Part shown: in pieces, positions 32,405 to 42,541 of the stretch | How the letters are laid out: every line of letters starts with the position of its first letter | Numbering within the stretch: position 1 is the first letter of the stretch | Origin: Nemertoderma westbladi | Lineage: Eukaryota; Xenacoelomorpha; Nemertodermatida; Nemertodermatidae | Direction: 5' to 3' | NCBI GenBank assembly: GCA_032718475.1 | Contig: JAUCBJ010006699.1 | Span: 1 to 42,587 of the forward strand | Length of the DNA: 42,587 nucleotides | Notes under the pieces: generated by a model | The model's database searches: none | What the model saw: only the letters and a program-made list of their open reading frames with translations | What the model was told of the DNA's origin: nothing | Made by a program: the position numbers and the translations under genes

Positions 32405-33688
32405 TGTAAAAGCTTCTGTGGGATATAACTGGTCCTTTTGCTTCGCAATCCAGTTTCCCCCCAGGCGCTGGAATACTCTAAAAAAGGTTCTCTAACTGTA
32501 TATATATTCCCCTCGCCCGCAAGGTACCGTTACAGGTGTTTTAACGGACATAAAAGTCATTCTGCTATATACGTGTTTTAGCGGACATGGTAAGGCAAAA
32601 AACCTGCAATGCACCAAATACCTTTCACAGCTTAGCCGTGATGATTCATATTACGACATCTAACAGCTGGTTGCTGACATGGAAACAGCCATTGGCCACA
32701 TGGTTCTTTGTTTGGCTTGAGCCAATCAGAGCGATTTTTCCTGTCGACGTGTAGCTTTTCGGTCGATCATAAGGAGAGTGTTCTGTCTTACTGTTTTTTC
32801 TTGATACTTTGTTGTTGCTATCTAGGCCAGGAACAACGGCTCTAGAGTCAATTCGTTTCATACTTTTAGAGGAAACATTAGTAGGCTTAAATTATAGCGC
32901 GTATGACTGTTATCAATTCAATTCAATTCATATCATAACATATCAATTCACTTATCTTATCATACTTTGTTTCTTACATTATCGGTTCAACATACATTAT
33001 TATACTGCTATTTACTGTTGTGTTTTGGTTGAATATTATTTGGAGAACATATATAAAGAACCCAAATTTCCCAATTTTCTTGATACACTACAGGTTAGAG
33101 AGACGGGTTATATATAGCGATTGCGACTTATATTGTTGTGGTTTGTAGTGAATTTAATGCTATTTGATAAGCACTACATTGGTCCGTTGCTGTTCTCTTT
33201 ATATATGATAAAATTCATTGACGGTCGGCAAATTAGTGAGCAGTATTGTGTGTTACCGGTAGTGTGCATGATTGTGATTGATAACTAAGCATTTCCTAAA
33301 GAATGCGCCTCATATGTGAATCTTAAGCCTTACCGACTTACCGTTGTGATTAGTATAAGTCATATCTCTGTTTACTTAGATAGAGCGCCACGTCCTAAAG
33401 GAACTGTTAATATTTCCCGAAAGTGAATAATATTAGTCAGAAATTAATTATTAACGATCAATCGAATAATACAGTACAGTAAGCTTACACTGCAATAATA
33501 ATCTAAGCCCTCAGAATCCAGTCTCCCGGGAATATCCAGCGGGTGAATGGACGCGCACTAGGCTGGCTTCTGCTAATGTTGTGTTTATTGGTATTAAATA
33601 TTTGTCATCTTCTAAAGTATATTTATAAACCAAAAGACATATAAATTTTGGCAGGTTAAACTGCTAAAGGTCTTCAAAAGCGCGTACA
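32404..33688 (-). repeat. right terminal inverted repeat (arm C)
   Basis: This is the inverted counterpart of arm A, from TGTAAAAGCTTCTGTGGG to AAAGCGCGTACA. It includes the inner segment (GAATACTCTAAAAAAGG, CCCCTCGCCCGCAAGGTACC) that arm B lacks. Confidence 0.85.
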
Positions 33689-33747
33689 ATAACAGTCATT
33701 GACTTTATTGCAGTAAGCAATAAAGTTGAAAGTACCGGTCGACCGGT

Positions 33748-33885
33748 AAACCTGAACCGGTACTTCTGTAGGTCAGTAGGCCCAACTGCCAGAACCGGTA
33801 CTGCTGTAGGTCCGTAGGTCCAACTGCCAGAACCGGTACTTCTGTAGGTCCGTAGGCCCAACTGTCCTAACCGGTACTTCCAGTA
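33748..33885 (+). repeat. 38-45-bp tandem repeat, three to four copies
   Basis: AACCGGTACTTCTGTAGGTC followed by GTAGGCCCAACTGCCAG repeats just outside the right arm of the long-TIR element. Confidence 0.85.
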
Positions 33886-34051
33886 TAAGTACATTAGTAT
33901 TATTCGATTTTGATTATTGTATACCGGTAGGTCTCGATATTAAATCGGGGACGCCTGGTTTTTATTGGGATTTTACTTAGGTCTATTTCTGTCAGTTTTA
34001 TTTCCTAGTGAGTTAATATTGAGCTGAAGACGTGTAAGTCTGCTCAGATTG

Positions 34052-34630
34052 TTCAGATAATTGTAGGCCGGACTGTTGTCGGATTGTTGTTGGGTTTGGA
34101 GAGATTACGGCGTGTGTAGAGTTTGTCCGATAGAGTGCCAGTTAGTAAGTTGGGGCAGCCATAGCTGTAAGGTCAATCCCCTCTTAAAGAATAAGTCGTA
34201 CTACCGTGTTAGAACGCATACTAACTAACAATTTTGGAATCTGCACATACTGTAGTTTATTTAGGCTTGACAGTATTCTGCCAGCGCTTTGGACTGTGTT
34301 TGTTTGTGTGGTCTGTTCAGGTACCGTAATAGTTATTACTCAGATATTTTGTAGGCTGGATTGTTGTCTAGCTATTATTAGGTCTGAAGAGATTGCTGCT
34401 TGTGTAGAGTTTGTCTGATAAAGTGCCAGTTAGTAAGTTGGGGCAGCCATAGCTGTAAGGTCAATCCCCTCTTAAAGAATAAGTCGTACTACCGTGTTAG
34501 AACGCATACTAACTAACCGTTTTGGAATCTGCACATACAGTAGTTTAGTTAGGCTTGGTGGTAGTCTGCCAGCGTTTGGTTTGTATTTGTTTGAGTATTC
34601 TGTACGGGTAGCGTAATATTTATTATTCAG
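34052..34630 (+). repeat. 288-bp tandem duplication
   Basis: Two copies lie about 288 bp apart. For example, AGTGCCAGTTAGTAAGTTGG starts at 34134 and at 34422. The central ~110 bp (through CGTGTTAGAACGCATACTAA) is almost unchanged, while the flanks of each copy have diverged. Confidence 0.9.
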
Positions 34631-35570
34631 AGTTTATGCGATTATTCGCAACATTCATGTCCCCAAGTTCATTCCTACAGTAATTGTGTTTGTTACACAT
34701 ACTGTTATAGTTAAATTAACCCCGGTACTACACGGGCTGCTTGGCGTAGGACAAGACTGGTGATTTTGTGCTCTGGTCACTCCAGCAGATGCCGTGGTTC
34801 TTTTAACTGTTCAAGTATATTTAACTACTGATTATTTGTTGTACCAGTACTTGTACCTAATTTAGGGTTTAGTGTACAGTGCTTTCCGAAGTAATTAGTG
34901 TGTAGGCAGTATATTTGTGTTGTAAAGTGGTTAATAGGCACGCTGGATCTGGTAGTCCGCGGTAATTAACTTCTAGGTAGGAACACTCCGTGATACATAA
35001 CGTAGTACCTATAGCGATACGGTTATAGGTCGTCAGGTGGTGGTATTTTCCTATCTGGACAACGCAGTGTATTTACTACTACTTATTATTTTCAAATACC
35101 GTAGTACCCTGTCCGTTGTAATAACCAGAATTCTAACCCTTTGTTAGACTGGTTTGTAGACTTCCTGTAAAATTACCCTAAAAATTCGTACGTAATATTT
35201 TTGTTGTGTTCAATTATAGATTTAATCTCACCCGTATCGTACGTAATTTGTAGTATTAAGTAACTTAGGTAAATTAGAATTATCTGTTTTAGTGTCCAAT
35301 AAATAGCACTTCACTGAGAGCGCACAGCTTCTGTGTAGTGACACCCCAGAAATAATAACATTTATTTCAAATATTGACAAAACCCCTTTTAAACGGGTAT
35401 ATATTTATTATAAATCAACTCAAACGATTTATAAATAGTAGGCCTGCCATACAACAACTAGGTCTCAAAATCAGTTGGACTACTGCTTAAATAACGGTAA
35501 CAAAGTAAGTTAAAGTAACCAAGTAACCCTAAAATATTCAGAAAATCAATTATTCTAAAATAATTGACAT

Positions 35571-35835
35571 ACCGGTATTTACCATAGGCTTATCCTATTT
35601 ATTTCTATAAATTTGAGCTGAAATCATACCGGTATTCTGTAATTAATTCTAGTTCATAATTATACTTATATATACTATAAGTGTAAGCTGTATACCGGTA
35701 TTCACGATAGGCCTATTATATATTTATATATATTTGTGCTAAAATTATATACCGGTACTCTGTGACAAAACCAGTTTACAATACTTATATATATATTATA
35801 AGCGCATACCGGTATTCTAATACTGCAATAAATTA
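35571..35835 (+). repeat. degenerate ~120-bp repeat with ACCGGTA words
   Basis: Two imperfect copies start at ACCGGTATT (35571 and 35694), with a third start at about 35808. Each contains ACTTATATATA and TATAAG. It lies just upstream of the gag start codon. Confidence 0.65.
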
Positions 35836-35921
35836 CCGGTACTAGGCCAACGGTCATACTGAATTACTAGACTTGCTTTAACTGTAACTATAGCAGTAAG
35901 CATTCAACTGTATAGCTAAAC

Positions 35922-38900
35922 ATGTCTGACACTCAGCAAAACCTGTCAGACAGCCTAATCGATACAACCATCTGTGACACAGATAGGAGTGTTGAGCGAT
36001 TAAGAAAGGAGTTCAGCTCACCTCCTACTGAAAGAAAAGTCATCCCTCCAGTAGTGATATCGGACCCTAAGCTAATCCAACACCGTAGGTCCATCATCGG
36101 CACTCGGGCCCAAGTCAAACGGAACCAGGAAGCAGCTGTCCCACAGCAGCAACAGCCTAGTCAAGAAACTTGTTCCCAGCGATCCGATAGCTCCAGTAGT
36201 TCGGATACTGTCGAACTGACCCCCGAACGCGGATTGCAGATGATGGCTAAAGCCTACTCGGACCCCCTTCTCACCCTTCCTGCCGCAGTGCTAACAACTA
36301 TATTGATTGCGGTGGAGGAACATCAAGCAGATTGGGCGAGAAATAAGCGAGCGACCCAAGATAATTATGCGGGATACGCCAGGGAAGAATTGATGTCTAT
36401 TGTCGAGTCACAATGGAACTTTCCCGGACCCGGACTCCCATTAGATCTGTCCGAGGCTACGTGGGAAGATATACACAGGATGGGAGTGGCTAAAGATACG
36501 ATGGATCCAGCTGTTTGGAAGAGGTCGGCAGCAGGATATGTGCAGGGATTCTTCGGCTCCTTAGAGCGATTAGAAGAACAACTGTTTCGACAACCCCAAG
36601 GACCTCAAGAGCAGGAAGAACTGCTATATCAAGTACGCGAAAGAACCCTACGCATTCGACTAATCTTATCAGCTTTTGAAGAAACTTCCAAAAGAAGACA
36701 GGACACGTCGCTGCAGGTTGCTGTCAAAACTTGGTTCCAGCGGGTAGGTCGCAAAGTACAAGAAACAGACCAGTGGAAATCCCAGCTGTCTAAGAGACTA
36801 ACTTATGAAGAACCAACCGATGCCACCCTTTCTCAAGTGGAAGGCGAAGAGACCTCAGAGAAACCACGAACGAGAGACGCCATAGACATATATCTGTCCG
36901 ACTATCAGCGATTCCTAGGAGACGAAGAGTTGAGGAGACGGCTGTCTGGACTTTCCCCTAATAGTGAAGGAACCCAGCGTGTGTTAAACTCAATTGATGC
37001 TGAAATGTTAGCGGCTAACCAAGCTGAGTTTGATGAAAAACTTCGCCTCACTAGAGTCCAAGAAGAACAAGTAAAGAAAAGACGGATTGAGGAACGAAAG
37101 GCGGCAGCAGTAGCAGCGGTAATGGCAGAAGCAGAAGTGGAGCGAAAGGCAGCAAAGGCAGTGGCAGAAGCAGAACGGAGAGCGTCTGAGGAGACTACCC
37201 AACTGGAGTTGGAAAATCTGCAAGAGACGCAAGACAACATAAATAAACAGTTAACTGCTAGTCACATGCAGATGATGAGAAAATCTACTCCCAAACGCCA
37301 GGGATACACATCATCGGAAGAAAGTGAAACCACCGACCCTGAAGGCGGAGGGAATAGATCTCGTCTAAGCAGGCGTAGAAAAACATCTCACCGTCACAAA
37401 TTGCCTGATTTGCCCCCAGCTGTTAGAAGACAACTAGCTAGCACAGACTTAAGTAGTATAGAACCTACAGACCAAATTATTAAGGTCAAAAGACTCCCCA
37501 CTATAGTTGATGAGCCTGAAATAATTAGGCCTGTCATTCCCAAAGTCACCCCTGTGCTAGAAACTCCTGTACTTCCAGAGCTTAACTCTAAATTCCCTTT
37601 ACATAGTACTACACTGCCTGTACCCGGTAGAACAGTCCATGAGAATATCCCTGTCCTGGAAGCTGAGAGAGAAATCAAAGATTTGTCTCCCGTCGTCCCG
37701 CGTCAGCCCGCTACAATGTTGGCGACTCCCGCTTCGGTGGTTGAGTGGGTAGAGGAGGGACGGCGGGGGATGAATCTCCTGCTCGGACAGATGCAGGAGA
37801 CTGTCCACCAGCTTAAGGGAACAGTAAGGGAAGGTAGGGCCGAATTGCAAGAAGTGCAGCAAAGTATCGCACTGGAACGCGACAAGTTAGTCAATATACA
37901 AAAGGGCATACCAATACCCCCTGTAACATTGTGTCAACCTGTTAGGTCTGAAGTATTACATGCGCAAGGTGTGGAGCCTACACGCATCTATACTGCTAGT
38001 GAAGTAGAAACTCCTATAGCAAACCCTATTAAGGGTGATTATAGACCTGTTGTTAATGATATTCCCTATAGACCTGATAATGATCCGAGAAATTTATATA
38101 CCGATAATTCGATATTAAATAACACGATGGCCCAAGAAAGCTTTACGCGGCAGATGGCTAGAACAGAAGCCCGCCAAGCGGTCAAAGTGGGACAGATCGT
38201 CAAATTCAATGGAGATGAGATGAAATGGTTACCTTTCAACGAATATTACAAAGACAGTATACAGAACTCTGTGCTATCTAACGGAGAGAAACTTAGGTTC
38301 CTCATCAAGTGCTTGGAAGGACCTCCCAAGTTAATGGCGTTAAAGTTTATTGGACATCCAGAAGGATTAAGACAAGTATGCGATACATTAAACATCAGGT
38401 ATGGTAACAAGGATAACATAGCTAAGTATTTGTATGCAAAATTAGTAGCCCCCCGACACTTCCTTAGTAGCGGGATTATAGAGTTTTCCGATGAAATTCA
38501 GGAGATCTGTAGACAATTGGACTGGTTAGGTAAGTCTCATGAATATCAGAGTTCAATGGTTATTGGAGCCGTAGTCTCTACTTTACCAAAGGGTGGAGTA
38601 TGTACACGCTGGGACAAGAAAGTGTTGTACATGAATGAACAACAACGACGAAGTCCTACCATGGCTGATCTCATGTCCTTCTTGGATGGTGAGGTAAAAC
38701 TACAACTCATCAAGCAGTCCAGAGAGAAAACATCGGAAAATAAGGTAAGTGAGAAACCCGCTTCTAGGAGAAGAATAACACCGGTGTGTTACACTGACGA
38801 CGGCGAAAGCCAAGTTTCTCAAGAAGAGGACAGCGGGAAAGACACTGAGAGATCTTACTACGTTGACAAAACCCCAAAAGATGTAAGTAAATATAAAGCT

Positions 38901-39956
38901 CGAAACAACGATAGGAGAGAACAGGTTGCCAAGACCCCCCCTCAGTCTCCTAACAGAATGCACCGAAGAAAACCCGAAGAAAAAACGAGAGTGCATCAAG
39001 TTACCCAAGGTAAAGTGAGTAACATAAAACCTAACTGTGCGCTGTGCGACGGGACCCACCGTTTGAGTGCGTGTGCTGAATTTCTAAAGAAATCCCTTGT
39101 AGACAGACGTGCAGTTGTGTGGGACAAGCGGTTATGCTATAATTGCCTCAGACCAGGACACCAACGGCGAACCTGTTACTCCGACATAAAGTGTGCAAAG
39201 TGTGGCGCGAAACATCACATCTTGTTACACAGTGAGTTCGAACGAGACAAACAGAGTCAGGTAAGTGAGCCCGAACTACATGTCCAATTCAGTGATGTAA
39301 ATGACACTGATCAGGAGTCTGAGATGGAAGGATTCTATACTGACGAATTCTCCGACGCCAACGAATCCTGTTATCTAATCAATACCGCAGTGTATCGAGC
39401 ACTTACTTATGAAAAGGACACCAACAATGAGTTTCCCCCAACTACTTTTGCCAAACAACCATCTTGGAAAGCTCCAACTTCCAACGTAGGAATCAGAGAA
39501 TTTCCTGTAGTGCAGGTAAGAGTTCACGGTCTTAACAAAAGTTACATAGTGAACGCCCTCCTTGACTCCGGCAGCACAGGAACATTCATCGATCAAGAAT
39601 TAGCCGAAGATATCTTTGCTGGACAACCCAAATTCCGGACTAAATTGAATATGTCAGGAATTATGCAGGTTTGGAAATCTACCTTAACGGCAGATTACTA
39701 TGTAGGTGTGTTGTCCACCCCCCAGGATAAGTTAGGAGCACAAGGTATAAGGTCGGTAAAAATGGTGGCTATAAAGAACTTCGCTACTACTCAAGCAGAC
39801 CTTTATAATTGGGACGAGGATGAGAGCATCCAACATCTTAAGATACCTCGATTCCAGACAGATTATCCTGGAGTGCAAATACTCATCGGCCAGAACGCGC
39901 ATGAGGCGCATGAGCAATCGGCATGCAGCATTGCAGCTGCATTATATATATACTGA
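35922..39956 (+). CDS. BEL/Pao retrotransposon Gag-protease polyprotein, truncated after protease
   Basis: A 1344-residue frame whose ATG has A at -3. The N-terminal ~350 residues are of unknown fold. A charged coiled coil follows at about 360-450 (Glu/Arg/Ala-rich), and a second short coil at 610-660. Residues about 740-930 resemble the Gag core common in BEL/Pao elements (KFNGDEMKWLPFNEYY, LIKCLEGPPK). Cys/His clusters lie at 1039-1051, 1072-1085 (CYNCLRPGHQRRTC, a CX2CX4HX4C knuckle) and 1091-1103. A retroviral-type aspartic protease carries LLDSGSTGTFID at 1213-1224 and ILIGQN near 1320. In an intact element RT, RNase H and integrase follow; here the frame enters an inverted LINE 3' end at about 39917, and the last ~15 residues are LINE-derived. 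Retrotransposition proteins are therefore lost. Confidence 0.9.
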   Translation: MSDTQQNLSDSLIDTTICDTDRSVERLRKEFSSPPTERKVIPPVVISDPKLIQHRRSIIGTRAQVKRNQEAAVPQQQQPSQETCSQRSDSSSSSDTVELTPERGLQMMAKAYSDPLLTLPAAVLTTILIAVEEHQADWARNKRATQDNYAGYAREELMSIVESQWNFPGPGLPLDLSEATWEDIHRMGVAKDTMDPAVWKRSAAGYVQGFFGSLERLEEQLFRQPQGPQEQEELLYQVRERTLRIRLILSAFEETSKRRQDTSLQVAVKTWFQRVGRKVQETDQWKSQLSKRLTYEEPTDATLSQVEGEETSEKPRTRDAIDIYLSDYQRFLGDEELRRRLSGLSPNSEGTQRVLNSIDAEMLAANQAEFDEKLRLTRVQEEQVKKRRIEERKAAAVAAVMAEAEVERKAAKAVAEAERRASEETTQLELENLQETQDNINKQLTASHMQMMRKSTPKRQGYTSSEESETTDPEGGGNRSRLSRRRKTSHRHKLPDLPPAVRRQLASTDLSSIEPTDQIIKVKRLPTIVDEPEIIRPVIPKVTPVLETPVLPELNSKFPLHSTTLPVPGRTVHENIPVLEAEREIKDLSPVVPRQPATMLATPASVVEWVEEGRRGMNLLLGQMQETVHQLKGTVREGRAELQEVQQSIALERDKLVNIQKGIPIPPVTLCQPVRSEVLHAQGVEPTRIYTASEVETPIANPIKGDYRPVVNDIPYRPDNDPRNLYTDNSILNNTMAQESFTRQMARTEARQAVKVGQIVKFNGDEMKWLPFNEYYKDSIQNSVLSNGEKLRFLIKCLEGPPKLMALKFIGHPEGLRQVCDTLNIRYGNKDNIAKYLYAKLVAPRHFLSSGIIEFSDEIQEICRQLDWLGKSHEYQSSMVIGAVVSTLPKGGVCTRWDKKVLYMNEQQRRSPTMADLMSFLDGEVKLQLIKQSREKTSENKVSEKPASRRRITPVCYTDDGESQVSQEEDSGKDTERSYYVDKTPKDVSKYKARNNDRREQVAKTPPQSPNRMHRRKPEEKTRVHQVTQGKVSNIKPNCALCDGTHRLSACAEFLKKSLVDRRAVVWDKRLCYNCLRPGHQRRTCYSDIKCAKCGAKHHILLHSEFERDKQSQVSEPELHVQFSDVNDTDQESEMEGFYTDEFSDANESCYLINTAVYRALTYEKDTNNEFPPTTFAKQPSWKAPTSNVGIREFPVVQVRVHGLNKSYIVNALLDSGSTGTFIDQELAEDIFAGQPKFRTKLNMSGIMQVWKSTLTADYYVGVLSTPQDKLGAQGIRSVKMVAIKNFATTQADLYNWDEDESIQHLKIPRFQTDYPGVQILIGQNAHEAHEQSACSIAAALYIY

Positions 39957-40146
39957 TATAGGCCGTATTAAGAATGCTGTGCCGGCTTGTTGACACAAGT
40001 GCGCCTCCACAACTCCGTTACACTCTTACAGCCTTATCACCCATGACATTTGCTAGATCATCCGTATCTTCAAGGCCAGTGTCCTCTGAGACAGTAAGAA
40101 AGATGCGTCTCAAGAAAGTCATGGGCTGTCCACCATCCCTATTGAA
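39917..40146 (-). pseudogene. LINE 3' end, minus strand (LINE family 1, copy 3)
   Basis: On the minus strand, GGACAGCCCATGACTTTCTT, ACTGGCCTTGAAGATACGGA, AACAAGCCGGCACAGCATTC and the final CAATGCTGCATGCCGATT match the copy at 1.8-2.05 kb in order. It cuts the BEL/Pao frame. Its right side abuts a GC-rich minisatellite rather than the rest of the BEL element, so a deletion or rearrangement accompanied the insertion. Confidence 0.75.
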
Positions 40147-40154
40147 AAGTTTTA

Positions 40155-40450
40155 TTTTCTGCGCCGAACGCGGCGCCGGGTGCCAAAAATCCTGCGCCGG
40201 CTCTGAGCAAAACCACGCTGGGTGCCAAAAATCCTGCGCCGGCTCTGAGCAAAATCACGCCGGGTGCAAAAAATCCTGCGCCGGCTCTGTGCAAAACCGC
40301 GCCGGGTGCAATAAATTATGCGCCGGCTCTGCAAACCCACGCCCATGGCCATGCCGGGTGCAAAAATCCTGTGCTGGCTCTGTGCAATGCAAAATGCTGC
40401 GCCGAGTGAAAAATCTTCCACCGGCTCTTCAACCGCTGACGCCGGCTCTG
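40155..40450 (+). repeat. GC-rich 42-bp minisatellite
   Basis: CCTGCGCCGGCTCTG recurs every 42 bp (about 40190, 40232, 40274, 40316, then a diverged copy near 40365). The period keeps a frame open with CAGSEQNHAG-type repeats; the 167-codon frame at 39974-40477 joins this to LINE sequence and is not a gene. Confidence 0.9.
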
Positions 40451-40479
40451 CACCGGGCTGACTGGTGTAAAATATAAAA

Positions 40480-41640
40480 TCTGGCTGTTATACTGTACAG
40501 TACCTGTAGTTTATTCGGTTATCTATAATACTGCAGCTGCACTAATCCGAGTTGTTACTTAAACGAACGAAAGTTGTGGGTGGGTGAAACAGTGAAATGA
40601 AAATAAGGATACAGAGACGGAAAACCTTAATAAAGACAAATGCAACAAGTACAGTAGGTAGGTACATTGTTTTATTCAAAAGTGTAACATTACGAAACAA
40701 CTACTTAAGAAACACTGCATGTAAATTTTTGTTGTCAAGTAAAGTGTACATTTTTTGAAATTACTCAAATGTTACAATATGAATTATAGAAAGAATATTA
40801 AAGACTACTTCAGTAGGCCTAGTCCTTGTATTTATGTACTACGTTCTACTTTATTACATACTACGTAATGTGGTCCTATGCGTCTATGCTACATATACGG
40901 TATGTCTGAATGAATAATGACTAGCTGTATGTTATGTTATGTTTATTAATATCGCCAGAATAACAATAAAATATTAATTTTTGCACATGTACGTACACGT
41001 ACAGTAGATTAAAATAAAATGAGCACTTATCTGCAAAGTACGCTAATAAGCGTATGTATGTACTATTGTAATAAAAATACGGATAATGGTATTCAGGTAA
41101 AATTAGTAAAATAATTAAAATTATAGTTTATTTACAGTACTTACAGTTGGTGCATATTAATTATAAAAAAAAAATGAAATTACAGAAAAATTAAATTAAA
41201 AACCGGCAAAGCATACTTACAGTAGGTTCAAGGGCTTCAACAACATACAGTACTAAAGGCAAACATATTAATAAGGACAAGTTTACAATACTCTATAGGA
41301 TACAACACAACAATACGTAGTTATACGGAACATAAATTTGGTACCGTACAGTAGGTATGTCGCATAAGTAATATATTACTGCTGAAATAAAACGTGCAAA
41401 GTAAAGTAACTACAAAAGATAGGAAAACAATTAAACATAAAAAATCACTATTTTAAAATTTAACACAAAAAAAAGTTTATTGGGATTGAAAAAATGAAAA
41501 TAATAGGTACTGTAGCTAGATTTTAATAAAGATATCGTTGTATCCGAAAGATATCGCTTTCGCTACTGCCACTTGGCGCACAGGAGTATCACTATATATT
41601 CATTTTAAAGGACATTTCGCAGTCTAGTCTATTTTTCAAT
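40480..41640. other. AT-rich intergenic stretch
   Basis: No gene or clear repeat boundary is visible. The words TACGTA, ACAGTA and AATAAAA are frequent. Confidence 0.5.
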
Positions 41641-41647
41641 ACAGTAT

Positions 41648-41895
41648 GCTCAATCATGGAGTACCAAGGGTATTATGTGCATTAACAACACTTTCCGGTA
41701 ATGGTAAAGGATTCCAAATGTTTGCAACGCTGTCTGCAAAGTTGTTGCGTGTTAGCATTGGTGGATCGAAACTGGAAGAAATTACTTTGCTCAAATTTGT
41801 CAATCCCGTTGATAAACTTGTATGTTGTTATAAGGTCGGCTAGTACACGGCGATATATTAATGTCGGTAGTTTGAGTGCATAGTCGGTTTTCATA
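41648..41895 (-). pseudogene. LINE reverse transcriptase C-terminal remnant (CR1-type)
   Basis: The minus strand encodes LPTLIYRRVLADLITTYKFI and NGIDKFEQSNFFQFRST, then, after a frameshift near 41745, FADSVANIWNPLPLPESVV. This is the usual end of a CR1-type LINE polymerase: YRR-DLI-TYK-NGID, then FF, then the 'NxWNxLP' word. The frameshift and truncation make it dead. It is a different family from the fragment immediately to its right. Confidence 0.7.
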
Positions 41896-41924
41896 TGACA
41901 ACTCAGCCAGTGATAGTACAACTG

Positions 41925-42085
41925 TACAAGGCGAGTGACCAGGCGAAAGCAATGTCCCGCAAAGCGGAGGCGGCTTTGTTCTAGTGTCAAGCTTGGGGGA
42001 ACTAATGAGACACCTCCAACTCCAATGTTATATAGTGTCTGGTTGGAGATGTGTGCATTGTACTTGACACAGTGAACCTAATCAA
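41925..42085 (-). pseudogene. LINE post-RT fragment, minus strand (LINE family 1, copy 4)
   Basis: The minus strand reads CATCTCCAACCAGACACTAT, then AAGCTTGACACTAGAACAAA and GCGGGACATTGCTTTCGCC. It aligns closely with 1600-1720 of the first copy (NQTLYN ... SRxRFAGH). It ends abruptly where the CR1-type remnant begins, suggesting recombination or nested insertion. Confidence 0.7.
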
Positions 42086-42141
42086 AACAATTAGTCAATA
42101 AACATTAACTCAATAACATAATAGGTTACAGTTTACAGTAG

Positions 42142-42215
42142 TCTTATTTTTGCCATACGAAAATACCACAGGTATGGGTATGAATGAACTATACAGCTAT
42201 AACTCAACTACCGCT
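42142..42215. repeat. dispersed repeat (ATACGAAAATACCA family), second copy
   Basis: CTTATTTTTGCCATACGAAA and ATACCACAGG, with GAACTATACAGCTATAACTC, match the copy at 22605-22672. Confidence 0.6.
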
Positions 42216-42464
42216 ACCGCGGTATACACCGCTAAGGCAGTAAGGCTACCACAAAGCCATACCACTACCACAAAAAGTAACTACTGATGTCTGACTGTAC
42301 GTATGCGATCCCTGCTTATAATACTTATAATAATTAATTTGATCATTAAAATAATGTTGCATTGTAATTATATAATATATATGTACTGATACGGGATGCA
42401 GTTTTGATTGAAATACCGATATACAGTATGACAGGACAGCATGGCTACACTTGGAGTTGTACTA

Positions 42465-42541
42465 AAGTCCAATATTGGACTTTGGAGTCCAAAATTGGAC
42501 TTGAAGTCTAAAATTGGACTTGAAGTCCAATTTTTGACTTC
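42465..42541. repeat. ~20-bp palindromic tandem repeat (AGTCCAATTTTGGACT)
   Basis: Four imperfect copies of AAGTCCAAAATTGGACTT occur head to tail. Each is itself a palindrome (AGTCCAA...TTGGACT), so the whole stretch can fold in many registers. Confidence 0.85.

Larger units (their letters stand above)
25034..33688. mobile_element. 8.65-kb element with long terminal inverted repeats, class unknown
   Basis: Two arms of about 1.24 and 1.28 kb are inverted copies of each other and begin at TGTTCGCGCTTTTGAAGACC (left) and its TGTACGCGC counterpart (right). Between them lie a 367-residue Cys/His-rich ORF, an 87-bp perfect tandem array, short tandem repeats, and a third arm copy in direct orientation to the left arm. 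I find no transposase, RT, polymerase or recombinase motif. I could not identify a convincing target duplication (left flank ...AGATACAC, right flank ATAACAGT...). Long inverted arms occur in MULE, foldback/Galileo and some other DNA transposons, but nothing assigns this one. Confidence 0.6.
33950..35921 (+). other. probable LTR/leader region of the BEL/Pao element
   Basis: The nearly 2 kb before the gag ATG has no ORF of note and probably contains the 5' LTR and leader. Because the 3' LTR is missing, LTR borders and the primer-binding site cannot be fixed. CCAATAAATAGCAC near 35297 may be the LTR polyadenylation signal. It contains two tandem repeats, listed separately. Confidence 0.4.

Noticed and set aside
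39974-40477. 167-codon Cys/Gly-rich open frame
   Set aside because: It joins inverted LINE sequence to a 42-bp tandem repeat whose period keeps the frame open.
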